Of a stretch of DNA of 64,000 nt, positions 55,440 to 64,000 are shown in pieces. The first letter of the stretch is position 1, and each line of letters opens with the position of its first letter. The notes below the pieces were generated by a model. It searched no databases. It was not told the DNA's origin and worked only from the letters and a program-made list of their open reading frames with translations. This DNA comes from Pyxicephalus adspersus (Eukaryota; Chordata; Amphibia; Anura; Pyxicephalidae): assembly GCF_032062135.1 (NCBI RefSeq), contig NC_092869.1, forward strand, positions 48,111,757 through 48,175,756, written 5' to 3'. The translations under genes and the position numbers were made by a program.

Positions 55440-55955
55440 CCTCCCCTCATTTATAAACTATAATGACAAGGGGGTAACAAGGTCTAATTAACCCACCTCT
55501 GCCCCAGGATAAATGTCACCCAATCTCATGCCCACACACTGGAAGATCATGTGATGGGAAGACGAATGAAGATGGTGGTGCCAGGGCATACTGGGATCAA
55601 ATTGCCAAGGTATGGAGGACTCTTCTAAAGTTTATTTTATTTTTTATTTGATAAAAGTTCCGTTTTAGATAAAGTCGCCTCTCCTCTCTCCTTTGCTGGT
55701 GCTCACAGGTCCCCCACCTCACCCTGTTCCTGCTTTGGGATCTTTGGCCATTTTACCTGGCCAGGTTGGAGTGACGCAGGGTTCATTCATTCCAGCTATG
55801 CCGGGATTCCACACCGACCGACCCATTGTACAATATACAGAAGATTGGGATCCCGCAGGTAAGTCCAGCAGAAGAGTCACAGCCTGTCCTGTCTGCAAAA
55901 AAAGTTCCAGCCTGCTTGCGATTTGATAAAAAATTAGGTTTAGTTCCTCTTTAAT
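55440..55955 (+). repeat. One or two putative short interspersed elements
   Basis: The first part has GGAAGATCATGTGATGGG and GAATGAAGATGGTGGTGCC and ends GATAAAAGTTCCGTTTTAG at 55649-55668. The second part, to 55955, ends ATTAGGTTTAGTTCCTC. Both ends recall the AGTTCC-type ends at 18.25 and 24.13 kb. Boundaries are approximate. Confidence 0.4.
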
Positions 55956-55959
55956 CTAT

Positions 55960-56420
55960 TTCATTTTATTGCGATTACAGTCATTAATGCGAGTTGAGGG
56001 CTATATGATATAAATAGAGTTCCACTTTACGTCTGTCCCTATCACCCATGAGAAAAGTAAATGTTCACAAAAGTTGTGTTTTTCCTACATTTGATTATCA
56101 TTCAGTCGCAGCATTCTCATTATATATATATTATTCTGATTCAGAATGAAGTATTTATTTGGTAGGGAGTTCTCTTTATCCGTCAGTGCGCAGTATTGTC
56201 ATGAAAAGCCGCCTGACAATTGTTCATTACACGCTGAATAAATATTTATATATAACGCGGCATTTACCAGACCGCTACATGTCAGCACACGTGTATCAGA
56301 CGGAGCGCTGGCAAGGTTCGGAGTCTTTGGTTTACTTTGAATCAATTAATATAAATGGAATTAATTGGTGAATAATTGAAGTTGCATTCACACCATGTGA
56401 CTTGCAGCGGAAGTGTTTTG
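55960..56420. other. Candidate conserved non-coding block
   Basis: Repeat-free. GAAAAGCCGCCTGACAATTG and TTCATTACACGCTGAATAAA near 56200, CGGCATTTACCAGACCGC near 56257, and several TAAT cores to 56370. CpGs are retained. No exon. By eye one of the strongest candidates for a deeply conserved element. Confidence 0.4.
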
Positions 56421-56890
56421 TTTCACGTTATACACAATGCACATGGAATAATTCACATTTGTGCTTGTTTTATTTTTTATTTTCAAATGCAGCCCTTCTG
56501 TGCACAAAATTGAGATCTGATGCCCACGTTAGAGTGGCACCAGCTGCAGCTTCTTTACCTTGGGGCAAATCATTAAAGGTCCACTTGTGCCACCGCTCCT
56601 TGCTCTGCACCAGTGGCGGATGTGGCAAAAGTGAGCCTTGTGCAAAATTGACTTGGGGCCCCTCGCTGTATTGACTTGGGGGTCCCTTGTGGCTGTAGAG
56701 GGCCAGTGTGTGCACTTTGCACCTCCCTATGTCCGCCCTGTTCTGCCCCCGTGCCGGAACATTCTGCAATCAATGCCAAATAATGCAGCACAAACATTTT
56801 GTGTACACCAGTGCAATAGATTGGAATGAAGTGCAGCCATAGGACATTCGTCAGTGTGAACGAACATTGTGTCTTGCACCAGAACAACTG
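56421..56890. other. Unrecognised, GC-richer non-coding DNA
   Basis: Two partly similar phrases (GACTTGGGGCCCC and GACTTGGGGGTCCC) lie 27 bases apart near 56650. Overlapping frames on both strands have no known resemblance. Confidence 0.4.
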
Positions 56891-57050
56891 TATTTATATT
56901 TATTTATAACATATTACACAGCGCTGTACATTAAATAGGGGTTGCAAATGACAGGCAGATAAAAACAATGACACAGGAGGAGGGGAGGACCTTGCCCCGA
57001 AGAGCTTACAATCTAATAGATGGGGGAAGTAGAACACAATAGGATAGGGG
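56891..57050 (-). mobile_element. Family G repeat
   Basis: ATATTACACAGCGCTGTAC, AATAGGGGTTGCAAATGACAG, GACACAGGAGGAGGGGAGG, GAAGAGCTTACAATCTAATAG and CACAATAGGATAGGG match the 9.3 kb copy over about 160 bases. Confidence 0.75.
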
Positions 57051-57474
57051 ATAGGGAATGTGCAGGCATTAGGTTTAAATCACAAGGCTTTAGCATGAGC
57101 AAAATATCTTTTTTTTATATGATGGCAATTTTATCCTGAATGGAGCCGGCAGAACCCCCGAAACATGCAAAGCAGCCGTCTCTGGAGGACATATAGACAG
57201 AACGCGTCCGTAGAGGTCAACAACACTGAAAAGTAACAAAAGAAAAAAGGATTAAAAAATGTTTTATTAAAAAAAATCTCTATTGCACAATTTTTGAAAT
57301 CACAATTCTAGACGTCACTCAATATCATCCAAGGACTTCCACGGAGAAACTAAACCTCCGGATCTGATTGGGTTTTTGTCTTCTTTATTGTAGCCCAGGC
57401 CGGGGTCAAATGCAGCAAACATGAGAGTGGAATTAAGGCAAAGCCTTATTTGGGTTTTATTAATTCCAACCCCG
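57051..57474. other. Unrecognised non-coding DNA
   Basis: Includes an isolated ACGCGT at 57202 without the rest of the bipartite motif. Confidence 0.4.
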
Positions 57475-57720
57475 AGGAAGCCAGAAGTCACCCAGTTTAC
57501 ACGCATTACCGGCTAATCTGTTCCTAAACGTCTAATTAAACTTGAGTCTTTATGTATTTTTGTAGGAGCTGACGGCCTTCTCCAGCTTCACGGTGCCCAG
57601 GCACGGCCGTCAGCCCGGTCACGGCCTTTAATTCTAAATGACAAGTTTATATAAAATCTGCTGATTGAATCCCACGTCGGTTTGTTTCTCCAGATGTTAA
57701 AAGAGCAGCCCGGGTTCATT
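57475..57720. other. Candidate conserved non-coding block
   Basis: Repeat-free. CGTCTAATTAAACTTGAG near 57528 is homeodomain-like. GCACGGCCGTCAGCCCGG near 57602 and TGACGGCC at 57572 repeat a short CpG word. No exon. Function inferred. Confidence 0.35.
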
Positions 57721-58269
57721 TCAGCAAAAGGCGTGTGCGGTGCCGAGGGGGGGTGAAATTACAAAAAATAAAGCAAACACAACACAGTTCACTCTTTTTT
57801 TTTCTCCCGGTGGCCTGGCTGACAAAGTGTGATGGGGTCGGACTTTGGTCCTGCAGATTTGTTTATTTTCACTTGCAGCAAACCTGTCAAATAGAATGTG
57901 TAGTCATTGGGAGTCACTGAAGAACATTTGAAAAGATTATCAGGGTTGTGAATGTGTGACGGATGAAAGAGGAAATTCTGCAAATTGCTTATAGAAAAAA
58001 AAAAATAAAATTCACTGATTTGCCAAAATCTGCATCTTGATAAAGGGGGATTCCATGAAATCTGGAAAGGCGTAGCAGGGATTGCTGCTCCTTATTCCTC
58101 TATATTGAACCAAGGGTTCCTTTACACCCCCATGCAACAGAACCACATGCTTTTTCCACAGTTCAACATTTTTTTGCAGCACAATAAAACAATTGGGCAA
58201 TGGTGCAAAAATGGAAGCATTTCCAATGGTGGTGATGGGGTTTTCTGTATTGGGCGCTGCTATTCATGT
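57721..58269. other. Unrecognised non-coding DNA
   Basis: Nothing recognised. Confidence 0.4.
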
Positions 58270-58493
58270 CAGGGTTTCCCAACCAGGGTTCCTCCGGGGG
58301 GCGCTAGGGGTTTCGTGGGGGCAATGAGCAGTTTGCACCTCTCAGGTCAGTGTGACACCAAGTGACACCAATGATGTTTTTGGCTATCTGTAAGGGTGAC
58401 ATTCTTCCCACTGGCCACCATGTACTGTGTGGGGTTCCCTAGGACCTGAATGTTATTTCAAGGGTTCCTTCATGTTAAAAATGTCAAACACGA
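58270..58493 (-). mobile_element. Family H hAT-like element, antisense
   Basis: Starts CAGGGTTTCCCAACCAGGG. Read in reverse the body gives ATGAAGGAACCCTTGAAATA, then AGTGGGAAGAATGTCACCC and CTGAGAGGTGCAAACTGC. GTGGTCAGTG is partly lost near 58420. Confidence 0.7.
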
Positions 58494-58498
58494 TCTTA

Positions 58499-58800
58499 GG
58501 GGGGAACCAATGCGGCTTCTGGCGATATGCCGGGTGCTAGAATGCTTTCTATACAGAACCTAGGGAATTTTTACCCCCCCCCCCCACCTTGTGGTAGCAC
58601 ATGTGATTTCAATGGCACTTTAACTCCTTTTTGTAGTGCAGCAAACACAAATTATGAACTGAGCAATAATTAGAAACATTCTTGGTTGTGGTGGTGGGTT
58701 GTTCAGAATGGGGTACCAGAACTAGGGGGGCGCACCAATGTGGCTGCTGGTGATACCAAGTGCTAGAAGGCTTTCTGTTCATAATAAACCTAGACTTTTA
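58499..58800. repeat. Direct duplication, 228-bp period
   Basis: AACCAATGCGGCTTCTGG, GGTGCTAGAATGCTTTC and AACCTAGGGAATTTTTA (58499-58572) recur as CACCAATGTGGCTGCTGG, AGTGCTAGAAGGCTTTC and AACCTAGACTTTTA (58727-58800). The segment between contains a C-run near 58576 and no known repeat. Confidence 0.7.
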
Positions 58801-59518
58801 CTTTATACAAGCAGTCACTTATGCTGGGAGGGGGTAACTCTTTTATCCTGCCACTGACCACCGGGGGGTGACAACACTAAACTCAGGAGCAGTGCCGCCT
58901 TGTTGTCATGCCATGATATAATTCTGCATAAAGTAGATTTCACTGGCAGGGTTACAGGTAACTATGGGACTTTGCATGGGCAGTGAGAGAAAACTGTTTA
59001 ATATGAGCTGCAATACCTTCATACATAATTCTACTCCAACTATTGAAGAGCATATTTCTAAAATGATTCAGTATTATCTCGCCCCATTCAGGTCAGAATA
59101 AGGACACTAAAACAAAGTATTTCCAATGTTTATCTGGCATTTATTTCTCCTGCTCAGATCCAATGACTGCCCATGCAGTATTTCATCAACACAAATAGAT
59201 ATCAGTTGATTTCAGTTAATGACAAACTCTAAAGTAAATTCCGTATCAAGATTTGAGTTGTTGCAGATTCCTTTGCATTGCCTGGCTTTGGTAATGTGGA
59301 AATTAGCAGTGGGCTCTCAGCAATATGACAGATTTAGAATCACAAATATTCTTTGCTGAAGAGCGTAATGTTCCGTTCACTGCTGTGCTTTGTATTTTGC
59401 AGATGGGGTGCTGTGCATAGCTTCTGGAAAACATCCCAACACTCAATATTCTCAATATTCCTCTCCAGAGTCCTCAGCCCTGATGGATGAAACTTTCTGG
59501 CACTTACAAGGAGCTATA
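58801..59518. other. Unrecognised non-coding DNA
   Basis: Nothing recognised. Confidence 0.4.
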
Positions 59519-59804
59519 CCGGGGTTTATCAACCTTTTTAAAATGGGGAACCCTGGAAATACCGTTCAGGTCTTCAGCAAACCCCTTCTATAATTATTAT
59601 ATCCACAGATCACAGTACATTAGTGTGGTGGTCAGTGGGAAGAATTCCTCTTACATTGCTGGCCAGTGGGAAGAATGTCACCCTTACAGATAGCCAAAAA
59701 CATCACTGGGGTCACTTATACTGACCTGAGAGGTGCAAACTGCTCATTGCCCCCAGGAACCCCCAGCAACCTGTGGAGGAACCTTAGGGTTCCATAGAAC
59801 ACTG
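59519..59804 (+). mobile_element. Family H hAT-like element, complete-looking copy
   Basis: Starts CCGGGGTTTATCAACC. The reverse complement of the right end starts CAGTGTTCTATGGAACCC. The body closely matches the 676-942 copy (GTGGTCAGTGGGAAGAATTC, TTGCTGGCCAGTGGGAAG, CCTGAGAGGTGCAAACTGC). No clear target duplication remains. Confidence 0.75.
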
Positions 59805-60785
59805 AATTATACAAATTATCACTTTGCCATGACGGGTGAATGTCAGTCTGGAGGTAAGTCATTTCCAGGTAAGATACCGGCATGCAGACCACTGACCCTC
59901 TGCTGAAAGTATGTTGATCCATTGAATTAAAGATGCAGGAATAGTCAGGCTGGGAAAGAAAGTATTTTATGGTGCCAGTTGTTCTCCAGCCAGGACATAA
60001 GGAATTCTCTTTCTCCTAATGCGCATTGTGAAAAGTTTCTATTACAATTTGTTTGCATACAGAATATTGTAGTTAGGGAGCTGGGTTGAAGAAATAAATG
60101 AGAATGCACAACTAAAATACATCCACAAAAGACTGAACCTTGAGTTTACCCAGAGGAGGGGAAACAAAATCTTATCATACATGGTCCAATAACCAGAAAA
60201 AAGAACTTGGTACCCATAAGGCAACCAGATATTCCCTTGGTGAACAATCTTTGCTGGTATTTCTTCTGCATTTACAAACATGCAGAATTTGAGTTGCTTA
60301 GCACCTGCCAAGTCTATTCCACCTTTGTGCAGCTCCCAATGTGACAAAGCCTTTCCACATTCCTCCTTGTGCCTGGAAAAGCCTAAAAAGTTACCAAATT
60401 TGCACCAAGTTTACCTAAAGGACAATTTCTGTATTTTTACAGGGAGATCATATCCTCCATCTTCTTCCTACTTAGAAAGAATTGGGGTAAGTGTCCATGA
60501 ATATTCCTTTTAAAGGCTAAATGTTCTTTATATATCATTATCATATTGATAGCACAGCTATTCAAACTAATGCATTCCAGTGCCAAACAACAAAAATAAA
60601 GGGCTGCATCTGTCCTGTTTTACTTGCAGATCAATGGCACATCAGTGGGACATGCTGCATCCGAGAACGGTAGCTCAATACAAATACAGCCATGAAAACC
60701 AATGTGGTGTCAAAGAACCGACTTCCAGATGTCCCAAACACATCAATGCAGAAAATCAGCACCCACAGGACAGACACCCCAAATA
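59805..60785. other. Unrecognised non-coding DNA
   Basis: A 101-codon minus-strand frame (60042-60347) has no known resemblance. No repeat family is seen. Confidence 0.35.
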
Positions 60786-61053
60786 ATGAGTGAGAAAAAG
60801 CAAACTAATATTTTACATTTCTTTAGTAATACCAAAGATAATGCAACTAATGATAATAGTAACAATAGTAATACTTCACTTAACTGTCACCTGATCAATG
60901 AATCAGAGCCGCCACAGTCCTTGTCAGCACCATTAGGAAGATTATTATTTTACAAATGTATTTATCTTATTATAAGAGTTCATATTATTGGTCCGAGGGA
61001 TTTAAAATGATGAATTTAGTGGTCTGTAAGGTCGGAAAGGTTGGTGACCGCTG
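60786..61053 (+). mobile_element. Possible deletion derivative of a hAT transposon
   Basis: A frame starting MSEKKQTNILHFFSNTKDN looks like the opening of hAT-type transposases of the Charlie/ZBED style (KKQT..L..FF). It degenerates after about 55 codons and stops near 61010. Just beyond, GGAAAGGTTGGTGACCGCTG (61035-61053) matches a hAT right terminus like GGGGACCGCTG at 8064. This would be an element that lost its central coding part. The left terminus was not found. Confidence 0.35.
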
Positions 61054-63550
61054 CTTTAGAGAAACATACTTACCTGGCCATTGAGTCCACAACCTTGAGC
61101 CGCCAGATCTGCACCCGGATCTTTCAGTTTGGAAAAAACTAGTATTGCTGATGAAATAAATTACATTTTTTTAGGGCAATATTAGTGACTTTACATGCAG
61201 AAAACAGGAAAATGATGCCTTTTGGAAAATGTTGAGATGTGTCCTGAGAATTGCATATGGCGTTGGGTATTTCACAAATCAGTGTTGATTTTTCTTTTCC
61301 CTGAGCGGAATCTGTTCTCCGTAGCCGGTTCCTCGGCTTCCTTTTTTCTCAGGGACCTGAAAGCAGTTTGTGTTCTGCGATTTATTTAACTGAAACCTGC
61401 TGGAACATAATGGAGGAATTAGTGCCACCTGCTCTCTATTAACACAGAAACAGCTGAGCAACAAAAGTTTATGGAGCACAACTGAGACTCCTGAAACTGT
61501 GTTACCTGCGGTTATACGATCCCCCAGACGCGGTTTGTAGAGTGCGCAAGATTGGAAATGGTTGGGGAGCAGAGGGGGGGACTCTGTATATACGGGGCGA
61601 ATTTGGAGGTGTTACCAGTGGTGGAATTAGACTGTTATAAAGTGACAGACAGACTTCAATTCTATTTTATGACTTACAAATGTTCATCATATTACTACAC
61701 CGATGTGAAAAGAACAATTCTGGACAGAATTACAAAATGTTTTCAAATATTAAATACAATTAAAGATTCAAGTTATGTGCCATTATAATTGCGTTTTCTT
61801 ATTTTTTTGTTTTTGGTTTTTCTCTTTTTTCTTTGGTGGCTGCAAGTTGTGCCAGTGCTAAAGAACATAAATCAGCCATAATTCATAACTAGCAGACAAA
61901 CTGAATAGTACAGATTTTATTTGTCGAACTGTTATAACCATATGATAAAATTGTGCATTCACAGCACCCTTGTAAAGTAAGGCCTGGAGATAAATGACCA
62001 TGTGCACAGGAGAAGCGGCAAGTGAGGGGTAGAAAGGAAAAGGGGGAGGCATCCAGGGGTGGGTAAGGAAAAGATATTGGTGTTAGTGGAAAGGGGGTTG
62101 GAGTGAAGATAGAGGAAAGTAAGGAAGTAGTAGGGGATCTTTCTTACCAAAGCAGCGAGGGGAAAAGTTTACTACCCGCTCTCCTGTTTTTGTTGAAGTG
62201 CATTGTTTGTGGGTTTTGGGGTTGGGTGCGTCCCCAAGGGCAGTATTTTGGGTGCTCTGGGTGAATGAACCCATCTATGATGTAGCATCCATGTAATGGG
62301 TCAAGAGGTGGGGTCTCCCAAAATGCTTTATGAGGGGTTGAGGGGCTGCAGGAATTGATATTGGTTCCCGAGGCAGTGTTGAACTCCTGGAAGCAATGTG
62401 AGTAGCATTATGGGGGGGGGGGGGGAGACTTTGGTGTTGTTAGTGCCTTCGAGGACTTGCAACCTGACTATACAATGTTAAGTGTATTGTTATATTTACA
62501 TTTTATTATTTAAGTTGGTTTATTTTGGTTAATAAAAGGCTACAAAGCCATGTTACCCCATAGGTTGGTGTGTTGTCTATTCTATAGGAGAAGGGTGTGG
62601 GGTTAGGTGTGAGGGGCTTGCCCAGTGAAGTTATTGTGAAGTGAATCTCTGGGCTAAGTCATAGGTCATTGCATTGCCTTGAGTATGAATTTTATGTTTT
62701 CGTCTATCTATTTTAGCCACAATGAAGGGAAAGTGTTATTAACCCTTGCAACATAATGCTTGTTGTTCTGTTAAGGCATGAGCAAAATAGCAAACTAAAG
62801 CTTTTTGGACTAATTAATTAGTTATCTGGTACATTATTTCTTCTTTTTTTTTACATTTTTAATATTTGGTTTTCGGTTTAGATAAACCTTAGGGCCGATT
62901 AAGACCTAAGCCCAATGTCCTCAGAGATTGAATGTTCAGTAGAGAAAATGAAGGACAGCCCTGGAGATGTGTGATTTGTTACCCATTTAGACCTTTGCAT
63001 TGTGGAAACACAAGTACATTCCTGCTCACTGGGGCCATGTCGTGCTGTGTGTTGCATTAGGCGGCCCATTCACTTGATTGGGTTGCCCAACACCTCAAAC
63101 AGCACAAAAAGCTGCATTGCGTGATAATGCACACTAGTACATTGCACTATTTGTGTAGCCAGTACTTTGGGGTGCTATTAGGAAACAATGGCACCACATC
63201 ATACAAACACATACTGTGCACATTCTCATGCATGTGAAGCGGTACAGGTCATGCAATACTAAGCAAAGGTCTGAATAGACCCAAAAGTGTAAATAAATTA
63301 AAAACGAAGAATTAAATATGTAATAAATTTCCACAAATTTCCAGATATCCAAACAACATAATAACATAAAGCTTTAGTTTGGTATTTTATGTCTAAAAAG
63401 AAGAAGAAGTATTATGTATCAAGGGTTCATACCACTTCCCCTTTACCTGGGCTAAAACAGATAGAAGAAAGCATAAAATTCACAATTAGGGCCAAGGCAT
63501 GGAAAAACACATCACATTCAAGATAGCTAAAGAATCTATATGTGTAATAA
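61054..63550. other. Unrecognised non-coding DNA
   Basis: The stretch 61260-61480 is repeat-free with a 66-codon minus-strand frame and moderate GC, a weak conserved-block candidate. 62040-62450 is G-rich with a 14-G run near 62412. 62490-62580 has an AATAAAAGGCTACAAAG phrase common in repeats. No gene is identified. Confidence 0.35.
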
Positions 63551-63640
63551 ACTTTATTTGTAAAGAAGCAACATATTGCTCAGCTTAAATAGAGGATGCA
63601 CATGACAAAAAGATAAAAACAATGGCACCAGGAAGAGATG
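63551..63640 (-). mobile_element. Family G repeat, decayed fragment
   Basis: AGCAACATATTGCTCAGC, TTAAATAGAGGATGCACATGAC and AAAAACAATGGCACCAGGAAG align in order with the family G segments CCAACATATTACGCAGC, AATAGGGGTTGCAAATGAC and CAGTGACACAGGAGG. Confidence 0.5.
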
Positions 63641-63665
63641 CATTGTCTTCAATATAATTCTGTGC

Positions 63666-64000
63666 TATACAAGGGGGTGCTGAGAAGTTTCTGGCTTTGC
63701 CCCCTTCCAGATGAAATAGAATAATGAGTGTGGGGACATATGACAGCCTTATAGATTAGTATGTAAATGTGCAAATATCAGGCCTTTGCAATTCTTTTAG
63801 TGAGAAGCTGTGATGGCCGAGGCACAAGCAAGTTTCACGTCGTTGGAGTTACGGGCCGTCATGAAGTTTTTGTTTCTCCAGGGAAAGTCAGCAAAGGACA
63901 TTCACACTGAGATGTCACAAACACTGGGGGAGAAGTGTCCTTCCTACAGCACTGTCAGAACCTGGATATCTTGTTACAAGACCGGGCATTTCACTGTTGT
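63666..64000 (+). mobile_element. mariner-type transposon, left part, cut by window edge
   Basis: Begins at a TA dinucleotide followed by CAAGGGGGTGCTGAGAAG and TTTCTGGCTTTGCCC, a plausible mariner terminus, with the transposase start 145 bases inside. Mariner elements are about 1.3 kb, so roughly 1 kb lies beyond the window. The right terminus cannot be checked. Confidence 0.75.
63812..64000 (+). CDS. mariner transposase, N-terminal 63 codons (partial)
   Basis: A cut-and-paste DDE/D-type transposase acting in the nucleus on its own terminal repeats. ATG at 63812 is the first in frame; the frame is open to the window end. The visible part is MAEAQASFTSLELRAVMKF followed by FLQGKSAKDIHTEM and PSYSTVRTWISCYKTG. 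This is the first helix-turn-helix of mariner transposases (HTH_48-like), the part that contacts terminal-repeat DNA. The catalytic D,D34D domain is outside the window. No stop or frameshift is seen, so the copy may be young, but this cannot be judged from 63 of about 345 codons. Confidence 0.8.

Noticed and set aside
57202..57207. ACGCGT as another bipartite motif copy
   Set aside because: The CCTGARGAAGC half is absent nearby, so it was not counted. The same holds for 35096.
62040..62460. G-rich stretch as a promoter CpG island
   Set aside because: G-rich on one strand with few CpGs; no TSS-like features. More likely repeat or low-complexity sequence.
1..64000. Endogenous retrovirus or LTR element
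   Set aside because: No protease, integrase or envelope-like frames, primer-binding site or paired LTRs were seen. The GC-richer block at 49.9-50.6 kb was considered but shows no diagnostic feature.

Overview
This looks like a vertebrate intergenic or intronic window, most likely from an anuran amphibian draft assembly. It is AT-rich by eye, CpG-poor, and has no long open reading frame apart from runs through N. There are three N gaps (9873-9946, 11598-11980, 45452-46368). The recognisable content is interspersed repeats: CR1-type LINE 3' ends, tRNA-derived SINEs, Tc1, mariner and hAT DNA transposons, and several families of short palindromic elements. The frog assignment rests on the repeat types and wording as I remember them; no search was run. 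Nothing suggests a prokaryotic or viral origin.

Layout. 0-10 kb: a hAT-like short element, a decayed Tc1-like transposon with a palindromic element inside it, a fold-back element at 4.8 kb, a conserved-looking non-coding block at 6.2-6.9 kb, an antisense SINE, a hAT-type element with a perfect 8-bp target duplication (7751-8072), an antisense CR1 end and a long repeat holding a 28-bp minisatellite. 10-25 kb: mostly unrecognised DNA with scattered short elements, a SINE at 20.7 kb and a block with a palindromic octamer at 21.96 kb. 25-33 kb: a 61-bp tandem array in exact register (25761-26260), a CR1 pol remnant at 28.2 kb and several conserved-looking blocks. 33-45 kb: the densest cluster of palindromic elements (two families), a second SINE, a degenerate tandem array at 34.2-34.95 kb and one minus-strand reading frame that might be a terminal exon (41109-41453). 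45-64 kb: a gap, a decayed SINE, a LINE remnant at 49.1 kb, a 905-bp fold-back element (54530-55434), more hAT copies, and the first 63 codons of a mariner transposase running off the right edge.

No host gene is identified with confidence. Between repeats lie about a dozen blocks of richer, low-repeat sequence with homeodomain-like TAAT cores, octamers and conserved-looking composition. That is the texture of a gene desert or large intron with conserved non-coding elements, but calling them conserved is inference and needs an alignment.

The most striking pattern outside standard annotation is a bipartite motif, CCTGARGAAGC then about 6-12 bases then GYGAAACGCGT. It recurs at many places in both orientations and in several otherwise unlike contexts, giving a dense set of ACGCGT sites in a CpG-poor background. 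I did not find an undescribed protein-coding system.
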